A stretch of DNA of 64,000 bases, taken from the NCBI RefSeq assembly GCF_011250645.1, contig NZ_JAANNO010000002.1, positions 423,906 to 487,905 of the forward strand. The letters are read 5' to 3'. Origin of the DNA: Motilibacter aurantiacus (GTDB lineage: Bacteria > Actinomycetota > Actinomycetes > Motilibacterales > Motilibacteraceae). The notes below the pieces were generated by a model. That model ran no database searches. It was not told the DNA's origin and saw only the letters and a program-made list of their open reading frames with translations. Made by a program: the position numbers and the translations under genes. Below are positions 1 through 10,147 of this stretch, piece after piece (within the stretch, counting starts at the first letter, position 1; each line of letters begins with the position of its first letter).

Positions 1-1001
1 GGCATCGCCCACTGCGGGTCCTTGAGGCCGTGGCCGGTGACCGTGCAGACGATGCGCTGGCCCGGGTCGACCTCGCCGCGCTCGGCCCGGGCGAGCAGGC
101 CGGCGACGCCGGCGGCCGAGGCCGGCTCGACGAAGACCCCTTCGCGGTCGGCCAGCAGGCGCTGGGCCGCGAGGATCTGCTGGTCGGTGACCGCCTCGAC
201 GACGCCACCGGACTCGTCGCGCGCGGCGACGGCGAGCGCCCAGGAGGCCGGGTTGCCGATGCGGATGGCGGTGGCGATGGTCTCCGGGTTCGGCACCGGC
301 TGGCCCGACACCAGCGGTGCGGCGCCGGCGGCCTGGAAGCCCCACATGCGCGGGCGCTGCGTCGCGTTGCCGGCCGCCTGCTCCTCCGTGTAGCCGATCC
401 AGTACGCGGAGACGTTGCCGGCGTTGCCGACCGGCAGGCAGTGGATGTCGGGGGCGTCGCCGAGCGCGCCGACGACCTCGAACGCCGCCGTCTTCTGCCC
501 CTGCAGGCGGACGGGGTTCACCGAGTTGACCAGCGCGACGGGAAAGCGCTCGGACAGGTCGCGGGCGAGGACGAGGCACTCGTCGAACCCGCCGTCGGTG
601 ACCTGCAGGATCGTCGCCCCGTGGATCACGGCCTGCGCGAGCTTGCCGGTCGCGATCTTGCCCTGCGGCACCAGGACGGCGCTGCGGACGCCGGCCCGGG
701 CGGCGTACGCGGCGGCCGACGCGCTGGTGTTGCCCGTGGAGGCGCAGATGACCGCCTTGGCGCCCTCCCCGATCGCCACGCTCATCGCCACGGTCATGCC
801 GCGGTCCTTGAACGACCCGGTCGGGTTCGCGCCCTCGACCTTGAGGTGGACGTCGCACCCGGTGCGGGCGGACAGCTCACCGGCGGGGACGAGCGGCGTG
901 TTGCCCTCGAGGAGGGTGACGACCGGGGTGTCGGCGGTGACGGGCAGGCGGTCGCGGAACTCCTCCACGACACCCCGCCACGGGGCGGTGCGCGCGCTCA
1001 C
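1..1001 (-). CDS. thrC: Threonine synthase (C-terminus cut by window edge)
   Basis: PLP enzyme that converts O-phosphohomoserine to threonine, the last step of threonine synthesis. The visible 333 codons cover nearly the whole fold: a [10 protein letters not shown] motif near residue 28, the PLP-lysine motif [13 protein letters not shown] near residues 54-66, the phosphate-binding stretch [18 protein letters not shown], and [11 protein letters not shown]. The start chosen is GTG at 1001 ([10 protein letters not shown]), which has GGAGG six bases upstream. It is the last visible gene of an argS-lysA-hom-thrC series on the minus strand, 98 bases after hom. The C-terminal end lies outside the window. 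Family assignment is secure; that thrB would follow next is inference from the usual actinobacterial order. Confidence 0.96.
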   Translation of the reverse strand, partial: MSARTAPWRGVVEEFRDRLPVTADTPVVTLLEGNTPLVPAGELSARTGCDVHLKVEGANPTGSFKDRGMTVAMSVAIGEGAKAVICASTGNTSASAAAYAARAGVRSAVLVPQGKIATGKLAQAVIHGATILQVTDGGFDECLVLARDLSERFPVALVNSVNPVRLQGQKTAAFEVVGALGDAPDIHCLPVGNAGNVSAYWIGYTEEQAAGNATQRPRMWGFQAAGAAPLVSGQPVPNPETIATAIRIGNPASWALAVAARDESGGVVEAVTDQQILAAQRLLADREGVFVEPASAAGVAGLLARAERGEVDPGQRIVCTVTGHGLKDPQWAM

Positions 1002-1099
1002 GCGGGCCTCCAGATGCGTGGGGATGCGGACAAGCGTAGGGGACGGGAGCCGCCGGGCCCCCGCTTCTGACGAGGTTGACCGGCAGGTGAGACGCCGGG

Positions 1100-2383
1100 T
1101 CAGGCCCCTTCGACCCGCATGACGCTCGTGACGTCACGGACGATCTCGAGCGCGCGCAGCTCCTCGACGGTGGCTGCGAGGTCGGCGTCGCGCGCGGTGT
1201 GCGTCACGAGGACGAGCACCGCGTCGTCCGCGTGCCCCTCCTGCCGCACGGTCTGGATCGAGACGCCGTGGCGGGCGAAAGCCGTCGCCACGGCGGCGAG
1301 CACACCCGGTCGGTCGTCGACGTCGAGGCTCACGTGGTAGCGGGTGAGCGTCTCGCCCATCGGGCGCACCGGCAGGGCCGCATACGCCGACTCCCCCGGG
1401 CCGAGCGCGTCGCCCGTGCGGTGGCGGGCCACCGCGACCAGGTCGCCGAGCACCGCGCTCGCCGTCGGCGCACCGCCGGCGCCGCGGCCGTAGAACATGA
1501 GCTCCCCGGCCGCCTCGGACTGGACGAAGACGGCGTTGAACGCGTCGCGCACACCGGCAAGCGGGTGCTCGCGCGGGATCATGGCCGGGTGGACGCGGAC
1601 GGCGACCGCCCCGTCCACGAGCTCGGCGATGGCGAGCAGCTTGACCACGTGCCCCATCGCCTTCGCGCTGGCCACGTCCGCTGCGGTCACCTCGGTGATG
1701 CCCTCGCGGTGCACCGCGCCGAGCGGGACCCGGGTGTGGAACGCGAGCGAGGCGAGGATCGCCGCCTTGGCCGCGGCGTCGAAGCCCTCGACGTCCGCCG
1801 TGGGGTCGGCCTCGGCGTACCCGAGCGCAGTCGCCTCGTCGAGCGCCTCGGCGAAGCCGGCCCCGGACTCGTCCATGCTCGAAAGGATGAAGTTGGTCGT
1901 GCCATTCACGATTCCCAAGACGCGCTGCACGTGATCGCCGACGAGCGACTCGCGCAGTGGGCGCAGGATCGGGATGGCACCGGCGACGGCGGCCTCGTAG
2001 TAGAGGTCCACGCCGTGCTCCTCGGCCGCCGCGAAGAGGGTCGAGCCGTCCTCGGCGAGCAGCGCCTTGTTGGCGCTGACGACCGACGCGCCGTTCTTCA
2101 TCGCCGCGAGGATGAGCGACCGTGCGGGCTCGATCCCGCCGATCACCTCGACGACGATGTCCACGTCGTCGCGCGTCACCAGGCCCATGGCGTCGGTGGT
2201 GAACAGCTCCGGGTCGACGGGGAGGCCGGGGCGCTCGCGCTTGCGGCGTACGGCGATCCCGGCGAGCTCGATCGGGCGGCCGACGCGGGCGGCCAGGTCG
2301 TCGGCGCTCTGGACGAGCAGGCGCGCGACCTCGCTCCCGACGACGCCGCATCCCAGCAGAGCGACACGCAACGGCGATTCCAC
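1100..2383 (-). CDS. hom: Homoserine dehydrogenase
   Basis: Reduces aspartate semialdehyde to homoserine with NAD(P)H, the branch point to threonine and methionine. The 427-residue protein begins with the Rossmann motif [13 protein letters not shown] (about residues 11-23), continues with the catalytic domain ([38 protein letters not shown]) and ends with an ACT domain from about residue 350 ([18 protein letters not shown]), the usual site of threonine feedback control in this family. The start is GTG at 2383, one base after the lysA stop, with an A/G-rich ribosome-binding stretch inside the end of lysA, so translation is probably coupled. Length and domain order match actinobacterial Hom. 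Confidence 0.97.
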   Translation of the reverse strand: MESPLRVALLGCGVVGSEVARLLVQSADDLAARVGRPIELAGIAVRRKRERPGLPVDPELFTTDAMGLVTRDDVDIVVEVIGGIEPARSLILAAMKNGASVVSANKALLAEDGSTLFAAAEEHGVDLYYEAAVAGAIPILRPLRESLVGDHVQRVLGIVNGTTNFILSSMDESGAGFAEALDEATALGYAEADPTADVEGFDAAAKAAILASLAFHTRVPLGAVHREGITEVTAADVASAKAMGHVVKLLAIAELVDGAVAVRVHPAMIPREHPLAGVRDAFNAVFVQSEAAGELMFYGRGAGGAPTASAVLGDLVAVARHRTGDALGPGESAYAALPVRPMGETLTRYHVSLDVDDRPGVLAAVATAFARHGVSIQTVRQEGHADDAVLVLVTHTARDADLAATVEELRALEIVRDVTSVMRVEGA

Positions 2384-2384
2384 G

Positions 2385-3818
2385 TCAGGCCCCTTCTTCC
2401 GTGCCGGCGCCCCCGGAGGGCAGCCCCGTGTCGAAGCGCAGCAGGTCCTGCTCGGTCTCGCGGCGGATCAGCACCCGCGCGGCGCCGTCGCGCACGGCCA
2501 CCACGGGCGGACGCGGGACGTGGTTGTAGTTGCTCGCCATCGAGCGGCAGTAGGCGCCCGTCCCCGGGACGGCGATCAGGTCGCCGGGGCGCACGTCCGC
2601 CGGGAGGTACTCGTCCTTGACGACGACGTCGCCGCTCTCGCAGTGCTTGCCGACGACCCGCGAGAGGACCGGCCCGGCGTCGGAGCTGCGGGAGGCCAGG
2701 GTCGCCGAGTAGCTCGCGTCGTACAGCGCCGTGCGGATGTTGTCGCTCATGCCGCCGTCGACGGCGACGTAGGCGCGCCGGCGGCCGCCGTCGAGCGCGA
2801 CGTCCTTGACCGTGCCGACCTCGTAGAGCGTGAAGGTGGTCGGCCCGGCGATGGCGCGCCCGGGCTCGATCGACAGGTGCGGCACGTCCATGCCCAGGGC
2901 GGCGCACTCGCGCTCGACGATCGCGCGCATGCTCTTCGCGAGCACCGCGGGCGGCTGCGGGTCGTCCTGGGTGGTGTAGGCGATGCCGAACCCGCCGCCC
3001 AGGTCCACCTCGGGCAGCTCGATCCCGTGCTCCTGGCGGAGGCTGTGCAGCAGGCCGAGCATGCGGCGCGCGGCGATCTCGAAGCCCGCCGTGTCGAAGA
3101 TCTGCGAGCCGATGTGGCTGTGCAGGCCGACCAGCTCCAGGGACGGCGCGGCGAGGATGCGGCGTACGGCCTCGTGGGCAGCGCCGCTCGCGAGGGACAG
3201 GCCGAACTTCTGGTCCTCGTGGGCCGTCGCGATGAACTCGTGGGTGTGGGCCTCGACCCCGACGGTCACGCGGACGATCACCCGCTGGCGGATGCCGCGC
3301 TCGGCCGCGACCCGCGCCACGCGCTCGATCTCGTCGTAGGAGTCGACCACGATGCGCGCGATACCGGCGTCCATCGCCCGGCCCAGCTCGCCCACCGAGC
3401 GGTTGTTGCCGTGGAAGACGAGCCGATCCCCGGGCACGCCCGCGGCCAGGGCGACGGCGAGCTCGCCCCCCGTGCTCACGTCGACGTTGAGCCCCTCCTC
3501 GAGGAGCCACCGCGCGACCGTGACGGAGAAGAAGGCCTTGGCGGCGTAGTAGACGGTCGCGGGCGCGAACGCGTCCCGGAACGCCCGTGCACGATTCCTG
3601 AAGTCCTCTTCGTCGAGGATGTACGCGGGGGTGCCGAACTCCTGTGCCAGCGCGCGGACGTCGGCGCCCGCGACGCGCAGCGCGCCGTCCTCCGCGCGCG
3701 AGACGTTGTCGGCCCAGAGGACCGGGACCAGCGCGTTGACGTCCTCCGGGCGCTGGAGCCAGGCCGGGCCGTGGTCGCCGGCCTGCCCGTGCAGGGCGCC
3801 GGCCTCGTGGGCGCGCAT
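2385..3818 (-). CDS. lysA: Diaminopimelate decarboxylase
   Basis: PLP-dependent decarboxylation of meso-diaminopimelate to lysine, the final step of lysine synthesis. The 477 residues show the fold-III barrel: the PLP lysine in [10 protein letters not shown] (about residues 90-99), the FHGNNRS loop, the glycine-rich phosphate loop [14 protein letters not shown], and the dimer-interface CESGD and CRSMASNYN regions near the C-terminus. The ATG start at 3818 lies three bases after the argS stop, so lysA, hom and argS look cotranscribed. The N-terminal 45 residues ([26 protein letters not shown]) resemble the extension common in actinobacterial LysA. Nothing unusual. Confidence 0.97.
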   Translation of the reverse strand: MRAHEAGALHGQAGDHGPAWLQRPEDVNALVPVLWADNVSRAEDGALRVAGADVRALAQEFGTPAYILDEEDFRNRARAFRDAFAPATVYYAAKAFFSVTVARWLLEEGLNVDVSTGGELAVALAAGVPGDRLVFHGNNRSVGELGRAMDAGIARIVVDSYDEIERVARVAAERGIRQRVIVRVTVGVEAHTHEFIATAHEDQKFGLSLASGAAHEAVRRILAAPSLELVGLHSHIGSQIFDTAGFEIAARRMLGLLHSLRQEHGIELPEVDLGGGFGIAYTTQDDPQPPAVLAKSMRAIVERECAALGMDVPHLSIEPGRAIAGPTTFTLYEVGTVKDVALDGGRRRAYVAVDGGMSDNIRTALYDASYSATLASRSSDAGPVLSRVVGKHCESGDVVVKDEYLPADVRPGDLIAVPGTGAYCRSMASNYNHVPRPPVVAVRDGAARVLIRRETEQDLLRFDTGLPSGGAGTEEGA

Positions 3819-3821
3819 CGG

Positions 3822-5483
3822 CTACATCCGCTCCGGGGCGGCGACGCCGAGCAGGGCCAGCCCGTTGGCGAGGACGACGCGCGTCGCCTCGCAGAGCCAG
3901 AGCCGGGCACGGTTGAGGTCGGTCGGCTCCTCGTCCCCCATGGGCAGCACCCGGCAGGCGTCGTAGAAGCGGTGGTACGTCCCGGCGAGCGCCTCGAGGT
4001 AGCGCGCGACCCGGTGCGCCTCGCGCAGCTCGGCGGACGTCGCGACCACGCGCGGGAACTCGCCGAGGGCGCCGAGCAGGTCGGCCTCCCGCTCGTGCGA
4101 CAGCAGTGACGGGTCGAAGCTCTCGGCGTCCCCCCGCTCGATCCCGAGGTCGCGCGCGTTGCGCAGCACCCCGCTGATGCGGGCGTGGGCGTACTGCACG
4201 TAGAACACCGGGTTCTCGTTGGCCTGCTTGGTGAGCAGGTCGATGTCGAGCACCAGGGTGGAGTCGGTGGAGGACCGGGCGAGGGCGTAGCGGACGGCGT
4301 CGACGCCCGCGAGGTCGACGACGTCCTCCAGCGTGACGACGTTGCCGGCGCGCTTGGAGAGCTTGAGCTCCTCACCGCCCTGCACGACCTTGACGAACTG
4401 CCCGATGAGCACCTCGACCGTCTGGTCGGGGTCGTCGCCCGCGCACGCCGCGATGGCCCGCAGCCGGTTGACGTAGCCGTGGTGGTCGGCCCCGAGCATG
4501 TAGACGAGCCGGTCGAAGCCGCGCCCCCGCTTGTCCAGGTAGTAGGCGCAGTCGGCGGCGAAGTAGGTGAGGCTGCCGTCGCTCTTGACCAGCACCCGGT
4601 CCTTGTCGTCGCCGAAGTCGCTGGTGCGCAGGAAGACCGCGCCCTCGGAGTCGTAGACGTGGCCCTGCTCGCGCAGCGTGGCGAGCGCCTTCTCGATGCC
4701 GCCGCCGGCGTGCAGCGTGCGCTCGGAGAACCACACGTCGAAGTGGGTGCGGAACGACTCGAGCGTGCGCTGCTGCTCGGCGAGCTGGGCCCTGTAGCCC
4801 TCCTCGCGGAACGCGACGGACTGCTCGTCCTCCGGCAGCTCGAGGATGTCCGGGCGCGCCGCGAGCACCTCGCGGGCGAGGTCGTTGACGTACGCCCCGA
4901 GGTACCCGCCCTCCGGCGGCTCCTCGCCCAGCGCGCGGGCGCGGATCGATGCGCCGAACTTGTCCATCTGGGCCCCGGCGTCGTTGACGTAGAACTCGCG
5001 CGTCACCTTCGCGCCCGACGCGTCGAGCAGCCGGCCCAGGCAGTCGCCCACGGCGGCCCACCGCACGTGGCCGAGGTGGAGCGGGCCGGTCGGGTTGGCC
5101 GAGACGAACTCGAGGTCGATGCGCTGGCCGGCGAGCGAGTCGTTGCGCCCGTACGCCTCCCCCGCCTCGACGATGCGGCGGGCGGCGACGCCTGCGGCCG
5201 CGGCTTCGAGCCGGACGTTGAGGAAGCCGGGCCCGGCGATCTCGACCGCCGAGATGCCCGCCACGGCGCGCAGCCGGCCGGCGATCAGCTCCGCGACCTG
5301 GCGCGGGGGCCTGCCCGCGGGCTTGGCGAGCTGGAGCGCGACGTTGGTCGCGTAGTCGCCGTGCTCCTTCTGCTTGGGCCGCTCGACCGTCACCGCGGAC
5401 GGAGGCGTCACCGCCAGCTCACCAGCGTCGACCGCCTCGCGTACGGCGCGGAGGACGGCGTCGGCGAGATCGGTGGGAGTCAC
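3822..5483 (-). CDS. argS: Arginine--tRNA ligase
   Basis: Class I aminoacyl-tRNA synthetase charging tRNA-Arg. The 553-residue product has the N-terminal Add-1-like domain (about 1-100), the HIGH-type signature in [13 protein letters not shown], the KMSKS-like [18 protein letters not shown], and a DALR anticodon-binding domain at the end ([15 protein letters not shown] onward). The open frame runs about 64 codons further upstream, but that stretch is low-complexity and not ArgS-like. GTG at 5483 ([14 protein letters not shown]) matches the family N-terminus. It is first of the argS-lysA-hom-thrC series, 40 bases after the stop of the SPOR-like gene. A tRNA-Arg gene lies 1.6 kb upstream on the other strand, probably by coincidence. 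Confidence 0.96.
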   Translation of the reverse strand: MTPTDLADAVLRAVREAVDAGELAVTPPSAVTVERPKQKEHGDYATNVALQLAKPAGRPPRQVAELIAGRLRAVAGISAVEIAGPGFLNVRLEAAAAGVAARRIVEAGEAYGRNDSLAGQRIDLEFVSANPTGPLHLGHVRWAAVGDCLGRLLDASGAKVTREFYVNDAGAQMDKFGASIRARALGEEPPEGGYLGAYVNDLAREVLAARPDILELPEDEQSVAFREEGYRAQLAEQQRTLESFRTHFDVWFSERTLHAGGGIEKALATLREQGHVYDSEGAVFLRTSDFGDDKDRVLVKSDGSLTYFAADCAYYLDKRGRGFDRLVYMLGADHHGYVNRLRAIAACAGDDPDQTVEVLIGQFVKVVQGGEELKLSKRAGNVVTLEDVVDLAGVDAVRYALARSSTDSTLVLDIDLLTKQANENPVFYVQYAHARISGVLRNARDLGIERGDAESFDPSLLSHEREADLLGALGEFPRVVATSAELREAHRVARYLEALAGTYHRFYDACRVLPMGDEEPTDLNRARLWLCEATRVVLANGLALLGVAAPERM

Positions 5484-5523
5484 CCGTCGAGGGTACCGGG
5501 ATGGGCCCCGGCCTCCTCGACCG

Positions 5524-6327
5524 TCAGGCGTGCTGCAGCCGACCGGCGAGCGAGTTGTGCATGAATGTCGCCCCCGCACCCGGGGACCGCGGGCACTGGG
5601 CCGACGTCCCGATGCAGCGGGAGTAGGCCGAGCCGGACAGACGCGGGTCGAGGCGACGCAGGAGCTTCTCGGCACCCGCGCGGTCGTCGTACCGCCCGAG
5701 CGCCACGGCCCACCACCCGGGCCGCAGGGACGAGAACTCCGAGGACCAGAGCACCATCGGGGTCAGCCCCCGCACCCGGCGGACGTCGCGCAAACGGTCC
5801 GGGCCGTCCTGTGCCGGCCGCCAGCTCTTGACGATCACGGTCCAGAAGGGCGTGCGCACGGCGAGGCCGGGTAGGGAGGACGCCGGGCTCGGCGCCGTCC
5901 TCGGCGGGGCGGGCTGGGACGACGCGGTCGGGGCGGGGGTGGCCGGCGTGGTCGCTGCCGGGGTGGCCGCTGCCGGCGCAGGAGCCCTGCCGGGCCGCGC
6001 GCTCCCCGGGGTCGGTGAGGCAGAGGCAGAGGCGGCCGGTGACGTCGCGGCCGCCGCGGCCCGGCTCGGCGTCGGCTGGACCGCCGCGGCGCCCGGCGCA
6101 CCGGCAGCCGCCACGGCGTCCGGGCTCGGCCCGCGGTCCCACGCCAACGACAGCACGAGGCCGACCGCGGCCAGGAGGACCACGACCCCGACGCCGGTCA
6201 GAGCGGCGCGCGTGCGGCGGCTGACGGGGCGGGCGGCGCGGTCGGGCGCGGCCATGTGCTGCGGTTGCGGGCGTGCCCGTGGCCGGCTGTGGTCGCCGTA
6301 CGGCCCTCGCCGCTCCCCCGCGCTCAC
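5524..6327 (-). CDS. Single-pass membrane protein with SPOR-like C-terminal domain
   Basis: The 267-residue protein has a basic cytoplasmic N-terminus, one transmembrane helix at about residues 41-63 ([20 protein letters not shown]), an extracytoplasmic Pro/Ala/Ser linker (about 70-150), and a C-terminal domain (about 155-235) with the alternating pattern WTVIVKSW ... [22 protein letters not shown] typical of SPOR peptidoglycan-binding repeats. It probably sits at the cell surface and touches the wall; that role is inference from the domain. The start is uncertain: GTG 6327 gives the length quoted, while ATG 6255 would remove 24 residues, and neither has a good Shine-Dalgarno. It lies 40 bases upstream of argS on the same strand. 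Confidence 0.7.
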   Translation of the reverse strand: MSAGERRGPYGDHSRPRARPQPQHMAAPDRAARPVSRRTRAALTGVGVVVLLAAVGLVLSLAWDRGPSPDAVAAAGAPGAAAVQPTPSRAAAAATSPAASASASPTPGSARPGRAPAPAAATPAATTPATPAPTASSQPAPPRTAPSPASSLPGLAVRTPFWTVIVKSWRPAQDGPDRLRDVRRVRGLTPMVLWSSEFSSLRPGWWAVALGRYDDRAGAEKLLRRLDPRLSGSAYSRCIGTSAQCPRSPGAGATFMHNSLAGRLQHA

Positions 6328-6565
6328 CCGCGGCCCAGGGGCGAACGCTCGCAGCAGCGGCCGGCCGCCACGGGACCCCGGCGTCGTGGTGGCCCACCAC
6401 CGGCCGCGGGCAAGCCCGCTGCCCGCTGTCCGTCGACGCCCATCTCAGCCCCCGCGACTCGGCCCGCTCCGCGTTCCGCACGCTATCGCCCGCTCGGCGC
6501 AGCCGGACGGGCTTCCCGACACATCGCGCGGGGGCGCGTCGCGGCAGCGGAAGCACCGCGCGGAG

Positions 6566-6952
6566 CTACTCCTCCAGCGCCCTGGGCCCGGCGTCGACCA
6601 GCGATCGCACGACCCTGACCAGCTCGTCGGGGTCGAAGGGCTTCGTGACGTACGCGTCCACGCCGGTCGCCTCGCCGCGCCGGACGTCGTCGGCCTGGGC
6701 GGACGCGCTCACCATGGCGATGGGGATGTTCCGGGTACGCGGGTCGGCGCGCAGCCGCTCGACGGTCTTGAAGCCGTCCAGCCGAGGCATGACGACGTCG
6801 AGGGTGATCACGTCGGGGTCGGCGTCCACCACCTTCTCCAGGGCGTCCATCCCGTCGACCGCGGTGACGACCTCGAACCCCTCGAGCGTGAGGTTCATGA
6901 CGATGAGCTCTCGGATGTTGTCGGTGTCGTCGACGACGAGGACGCGCGCCAC
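6566..6952 (-). CDS. Single-domain response regulator (CheY-like)
   Basis: The 128-residue protein is a lone receiver domain. It carries the acidic pair D8-D9 (VLVVDD), the phospho-acceptor D52 in ITLDVVMPRLDG, the Thr/Ser switch region (IAMVSASA) and the conserved lysine in VTKPFDPDEL. No output domain follows, so it must act by protein-protein contact or phosphotransfer. No histidine kinase is adjacent. The GTG start at 6952 (VARVLVVDD) leaves only about 100 bases to the divergent tRNA-Arg gene. The cheB/cheR pair and the diguanylate cyclase in this window are possible partners only by inference. Confidence 0.92.
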   Translation of the reverse strand: MARVLVVDDTDNIRELIVMNLTLEGFEVVTAVDGMDALEKVVDADPDVITLDVVMPRLDGFKTVERLRADPRTRNIPIAMVSASAQADDVRRGEATGVDAYVTKPFDPDELVRVVRSLVDAGPRALEE

Positions 6953-7054
6953 CGGGCAAGGCTAGCGGCGGCCTCCCGGCCCCGCGCGGCGATCTAGAAG
7001 CACGGGTCGCCCCAAGGTGGCGCCCACCTCACCTGGTACCGTCTACGAACCCGA

Positions 7055-7126
7055 GCCCCCGTAGCTCAGGGGATAGAGCATCGGCCTCCGGAGCCGTGTG
7101 CGCAGGTTCGAATCCTGCCGGGGGCA
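7055..7126 (+). tRNA. tRNA-Arg (anticodon CCG)
   Basis: A cloverleaf folds by eye. The acceptor stem is GCCCCCG (7055-7061) with CGGGGGC (7119-7125); the D arm is GCTC/GAGC; the anticodon loop CTCCGGA (7086-7092) gives anticodon CCG (codon CGG); the T arm is GCAGG-TTCGAAT-CCTGC. The outermost anticodon-stem pair is a T-T mismatch (7081/7097). The 3' CCA is not encoded exactly (A followed by CCCA). Confidence 0.96.
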
Positions 7127-7138
7127 CCCATTTCAGGA

Positions 7139-7159
7139 CCGCAGCAGGATCTGCTGCGG
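7139..7159 (+). terminator. Hairpin downstream of tRNA-Arg
   Basis: Perfect 9-bp inverted repeat CCGCAGCAG-GAT-CTGCTGCGG starting 13 bases after the tRNA. It probably ends tRNA transcription or guides 3' processing. No T-tract follows, as is common in high-GC actinobacteria. Confidence 0.65.
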
Positions 7160-7530
7160 GTTCGCGGCGGCTATGTCGGAGCGGTGCGGGAGCGATCACC
7201 GGACCGCGAGGCGGGCCAATCCGTACGTCGAGCGCTGGCTGTCCGTTGGGCAACCTGTGCGCTCCGTCTTGGGCGATGGGATCCAGGGGCGAGAGCTTCC
7301 CATCGATCTGGCGCTCGGGCCCCTGCTGTTCATCCCTCGCCGCCGTCCAGCCACGGCAACCCCACGTCCTCGTCCTGACGACGAGCGCCCCGCGACGAGT
7401 CGTGCCGCTCGGCCGCACCAACGTGCGGACATCAACGGGCCCCGTCGAGAACCTGCCACCCACCTCGCCGAGCCCGTGCCGACCCCTCCGGCAAGGAGAT
7501 CGGCCTCGACCGGTGAAGCAGGACCCTCCC
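7160..7530. other. 370-bp stretch without a recognisable gene
   Basis: Lies between the tRNA hairpin and the end of the Lrp gene. Both strands have open frames, but their translations are low-complexity Arg/Pro/Ala text with no domain and no ribosome-binding site. One minus-strand frame reads back through the tRNA and gives the familiar spurious peptide PAGFEPAHT. No integrase fragment and no repeat of the tRNA 3' end (attachment site) was seen. It may hold 3' untranslated sequence or a regulatory RNA, but nothing in it shows this. Confidence 0.5.
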
Positions 7531-7995
7531 CTAACCCGACCCGGCCTCCTCCTCGATCAGCGCCCGCAGCCGCAACGGCATCTCCTCCTGCAGCGAGATG
7601 GTCGTGCTCGTACGCACCACCTCGGGAACGGTGAGGAACTCGCCGGTGAGCCGGTGCAGGTCGGCGGGGTCCCGCGCGACGACCTTCAGCAGCAGGTCGG
7701 CCTGCCCGGTCGTCGAGTGGATCTCGACCACCTCGGGAAAGGCGCGCAGGGCGAGGGTGGCGCGCCGGCCGGTGGTCTGGCTCAGCTCGACCGACACGAA
7801 CGCCACGATCCCGCGCCCGAGGGCCGCCGGGTCGACCCGGCGGCTGAACTCCCGGATGACCCCGCTGGTGCGCAGCCGCTGCAGCCTGGCCTGCAGCGTG
7901 TTCCGGGCGATGCCGAGCCGCTTGGCCAGCGCCAGGGACGTCGCGTCCGGGTCGTCGTCGAGCGCGAGGAGGATTCGGGCATCCAGCCTGTCCAC
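7531..7995 (-). CDS. Lrp/AsnC family transcriptional regulator
   Basis: The 154-residue protein has an N-terminal winged helix-turn-helix (about residues 1-60; VDRLDARILLALDDDPDATS then LAKRLGIARNTLQARLQRL) and a C-terminal RAM/AsnC ligand-binding domain (about 70-145; GIVAFVSVEL, GQADLLLKVVARD). Family members sense amino acids and form octamers. The start chosen is GTG 7995, which gives the exact family N-terminus; the frame stays open far upstream without homologous content. It is divergent from the YitT-type gene at 8096, with two 20-bp-spaced direct repeats in the 100-bp spacer, so self-regulation and control of that transporter-like gene is a reasonable inference. Confidence 0.92.
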   Translation of the reverse strand: MDRLDARILLALDDDPDATSLALAKRLGIARNTLQARLQRLRTSGVIREFSRRVDPAALGRGIVAFVSVELSQTTGRRATLALRAFPEVVEIHSTTGQADLLLKVVARDPADLHRLTGEFLTVPEVVRTSTTISLQEEMPLRLRALIEEEAGSG

Positions 7996-8012
7996 GCGAG
8001 CATCCTGCCACC

Positions 8013-8040
8013 GGATTGCAGCAGGATCGAGCGGATTGCT
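8013..8040. promoter_or_regulatory. Direct repeats in the Lrp/YitT divergent spacer
   Basis: GGATTGCA (8013-8020) and GGATTGCT (8033-8040) repeat in direct orientation exactly 20 bp apart, about two helical turns, 18 bp upstream of the lrp start. They are a candidate operator for the adjacent Lrp-type regulator. This is inference from position and spacing only. Confidence 0.4.
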
Positions 8041-8095
8041 CAACGCCGCAGCGGTCAGTTGCGCGGGCTGCCGTGACCTCGACAGGCTTGCGGAC

Positions 8096-8743
8096 GTGAG
8101 CACCGAGACCGTGGAGCGCCCCGTCGCCCTGTCCCCCGAGGCCGAGCCACAGCTGCGCCACACGGCCGTGGAGAACGTGGCGGGCCTGGTGACGGGCTCG
8201 TTCCTCGCCTCGCTGGGGCTGTTCCTCATCGACCGCGCGGACGCGGTGACCGGCGGGACCGCGGGCGTCAGCCTGCTGCTGGACCGGGTGCTCCCGGTGC
8301 CCTTCGCCGTCGTCTTCCTCGCGACCAACCTGCCGTTCATCCTGCTGGCGGGCATGCGCAAGGGGTGGGGCTTCGCGGCTCGCTCGGTGACCGCGACCGG
8401 GCTGCTGGCGGCGTTCTCGCTGCTGCACCCGCGTGCGGTGGAGCTCGAATCGCTCGCCCCGGCGTACGGGACGCTCGTCGGCAACCTGGCCGCGGGGGTG
8501 GGGATGCTGATCCTCTTCCGCCACCGCGCCAGCCTCGGCGGGTTCAACGTCGTCGCCCTGCTCGCGCAGGAACGGCTGGGCTGGCGGGCGGGCTACGTGC
8601 AGCTCGGGCTCGACACGGCCGTGCTCGCCCTGTCGGCGCTCGCCCTCCCCGCGGGCACGGTGCTGCTGTCCGTGGCCGGCGCGGTGGTCCTCAACGTCGT
8701 GCTGGCCATGAACCACCGGCCGGGGCGGTACCTCGCGACCTGA
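8096..8743 (+). CDS. YitT-like multi-pass membrane protein
   Basis: The 215-residue protein has five or so hydrophobic helices: NVAGLVTGSFLASLGLFLI, AVVFLATNLPFILLAG, a helix near residue 105, LVGNLAAGVGMLILF, and two at the C-terminus. The TGGTAGVSLLLDRVLPVPFAVVFLATNLPF arrangement, a short Gly-rich re-entrant segment before the second helix, is typical of the YitT/YczE membrane protein family of unknown substrate. GTG 8096 starts it. It is divergent from the Lrp gene and convergent with the alditol oxidase gene, with one base between the ends. A second related membrane protein (10148) sits on the far side of the oxidase gene. Transport function is inferred, not shown. Confidence 0.75.
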   Translation: MSTETVERPVALSPEAEPQLRHTAVENVAGLVTGSFLASLGLFLIDRADAVTGGTAGVSLLLDRVLPVPFAVVFLATNLPFILLAGMRKGWGFAARSVTATGLLAAFSLLHPRAVELESLAPAYGTLVGNLAAGVGMLILFRHRASLGGFNVVALLAQERLGWRAGYVQLGLDTAVLALSALALPAGTVLLSVAGAVVLNVVLAMNHRPGRYLAT

Positions 8744-8744
8744 C

Positions 8745-10013
8745 TCAGCCGCGCGGCACGTACTCCTCGAGGAAGGCATTGCGGAACTTGCCGTCGGGGT
8801 CGAGCTCCGCCGACAGCCGCGCGAAGTCGGGCATCCGCTCGTAGAGCGAGCTGACCGTCCTTCCCGGCATCTCGAAGACCTTGCCCCAGTGCGGCCGCGC
8901 GTCGAACGGCGCCAGCTGCTCCTCGACGGCGCGCACCACCGGCGTGACGCTGGCGGTGTCCTTGATCCAGGTGAAGTGGAAGGCGACGCAGTCGCGCTGG
9001 TACGCCGGGCTCAGCCACAGCTCGTCGGCCGCGATCGTGCGGATCTCGCTGATCTGCAGCACCCCAGCGATCCGCTCCCGGATGGTGTCGAGCGCGTCGA
9101 GCGCGGCGCGCGCGTCCTGCCGGCGTACGAACCACTCGCTCTGCAGCTCCTCACCGCTGCTCGGGGTGAACCCGCGCTTGAAGTGCGGCAACCGCTCGTG
9201 CCACGCGCCGGGGGCGCCCTGCTGCTCGGTGCAGTGGACCGGCGACATCTCCGGCACCGGGTTGCGCGGGCCGTCGGCCAGCACGGCGCCCATCCAGTCG
9301 GGCTCACCGACTGCCGACGCCGGCTCGTCGACCCGCTGCTTGAGCCAGGCCTGGCGCACGTCCCGGCCCCGCCAGTCGGTGAACAGGCTCACGCTGTACG
9401 CCGCCGCCAGCACCTCGTCGAGCCGCTCGCGCAGCACGTCGCCGGTGAGCCCCTCGTAGACGAACTGGCGCACCTCGTACGTGGGCTCGAGGTCGAGCGT
9501 GACACCGACGACGACGCCGAGCGCACCGAGGCCCACCACCGCGCCGGCCAAGCGCGGGTCGCTGCGGTCCAGCCTGAGCAGGTCGCCGGACGCCGTCACG
9601 AGCTCGAGCCCGGAGACCGCCGTCGCGAGCCCCCCGTTCGTCACGCCGGAGCCGTGGGTGCCGGTCGCGCAGGCGCCGGCCACCGAGATGTGCGGGAGCG
9701 AGCCCAGGTTGTGCAGCGCGAAGCCGGCCTGCTCCAGGTGCCCGGTCAGCTCGGCGTAGCGCACGCCCCCGCGGACGGTCGCGGTCGGGCGGCTACCGTC
9801 GGTGGTGACCTCGACGCTGCTCGGAAGGCTCTCGACGGCCAGCTGGAGGCCGTCGGTGTCGGCGATGCGGTTGAAGGAGTGCGCCGACCCGCGGGCTCTC
9901 ACCCGGCCTGCCCCGGCGACGAGCCGCTGCAGCTCGGCCACGGACGTGGGCGCGGCGTAGCGCTCCGCGCCGAACACGATGTTGCCGGCCCAGTTCATCT
10001 CCAGGTTCGCCAT
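8745..10013 (-). CDS. Alditol oxidase-like FAD enzyme
   Basis: Vanillyl-alcohol-oxidase-type flavoprotein that oxidises the terminal hydroxyl of alditols (xylitol, sorbitol) to the aldose, releasing H2O2. The 422 residues follow the Streptomyces AldO pattern throughout: NWAGNI at the N-terminus, RARGSAHSFN with the His expected to bind FAD covalently, LPHISVAGACATGTHGSG, LGALGVVVGVTLDLEP, YSVSLFTDW, and the C-terminal ARPHWGKVFEMPG and DPDGKFRNAFLEEY. ATG 10013 (MANLEMNWAG) is preferred over upstream codons because it matches the family start. The neighbours are two YitT/YczE-type membrane proteins; no obvious polyol transporter or kinase is next to it. Confidence 0.88.
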   Translation of the reverse strand: MANLEMNWAGNIVFGAERYAAPTSVAELQRLVAGAGRVRARGSAHSFNRIADTDGLQLAVESLPSSVEVTTDGSRPTATVRGGVRYAELTGHLEQAGFALHNLGSLPHISVAGACATGTHGSGVTNGGLATAVSGLELVTASGDLLRLDRSDPRLAGAVVGLGALGVVVGVTLDLEPTYEVRQFVYEGLTGDVLRERLDEVLAAAYSVSLFTDWRGRDVRQAWLKQRVDEPASAVGEPDWMGAVLADGPRNPVPEMSPVHCTEQQGAPGAWHERLPHFKRGFTPSSGEELQSEWFVRRQDARAALDALDTIRERIAGVLQISEIRTIAADELWLSPAYQRDCVAFHFTWIKDTASVTPVVRAVEEQLAPFDARPHWGKVFEMPGRTVSSLYERMPDFARLSAELDPDGKFRNAFLEEYVPRG

Positions 10014-10147
10014 CGCCGTCCGTCCGCAGCCGAGGAAGAGTCGCTCCACGCTAACCGTCGTCGCGCGGGCTCCTGGGGGGCGGAGCGGTCCACTGCCCGC
10101 GGATTGGATCTCGTGGCGGCGCGCCGCCACTGGCACTGTCGCTACCC

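Noticed and set aside
7029..7463. Minus-strand protein containing PAGFEPAHT
   Set aside because: This peptide is the well-known false translation of a tRNA antisense strand, here tRNA-Arg.
7055..7530. Integrated element at tRNA-Arg
   Set aside because: No integrase, no phage gene and no duplicated tRNA 3' end in the following 400 bases.
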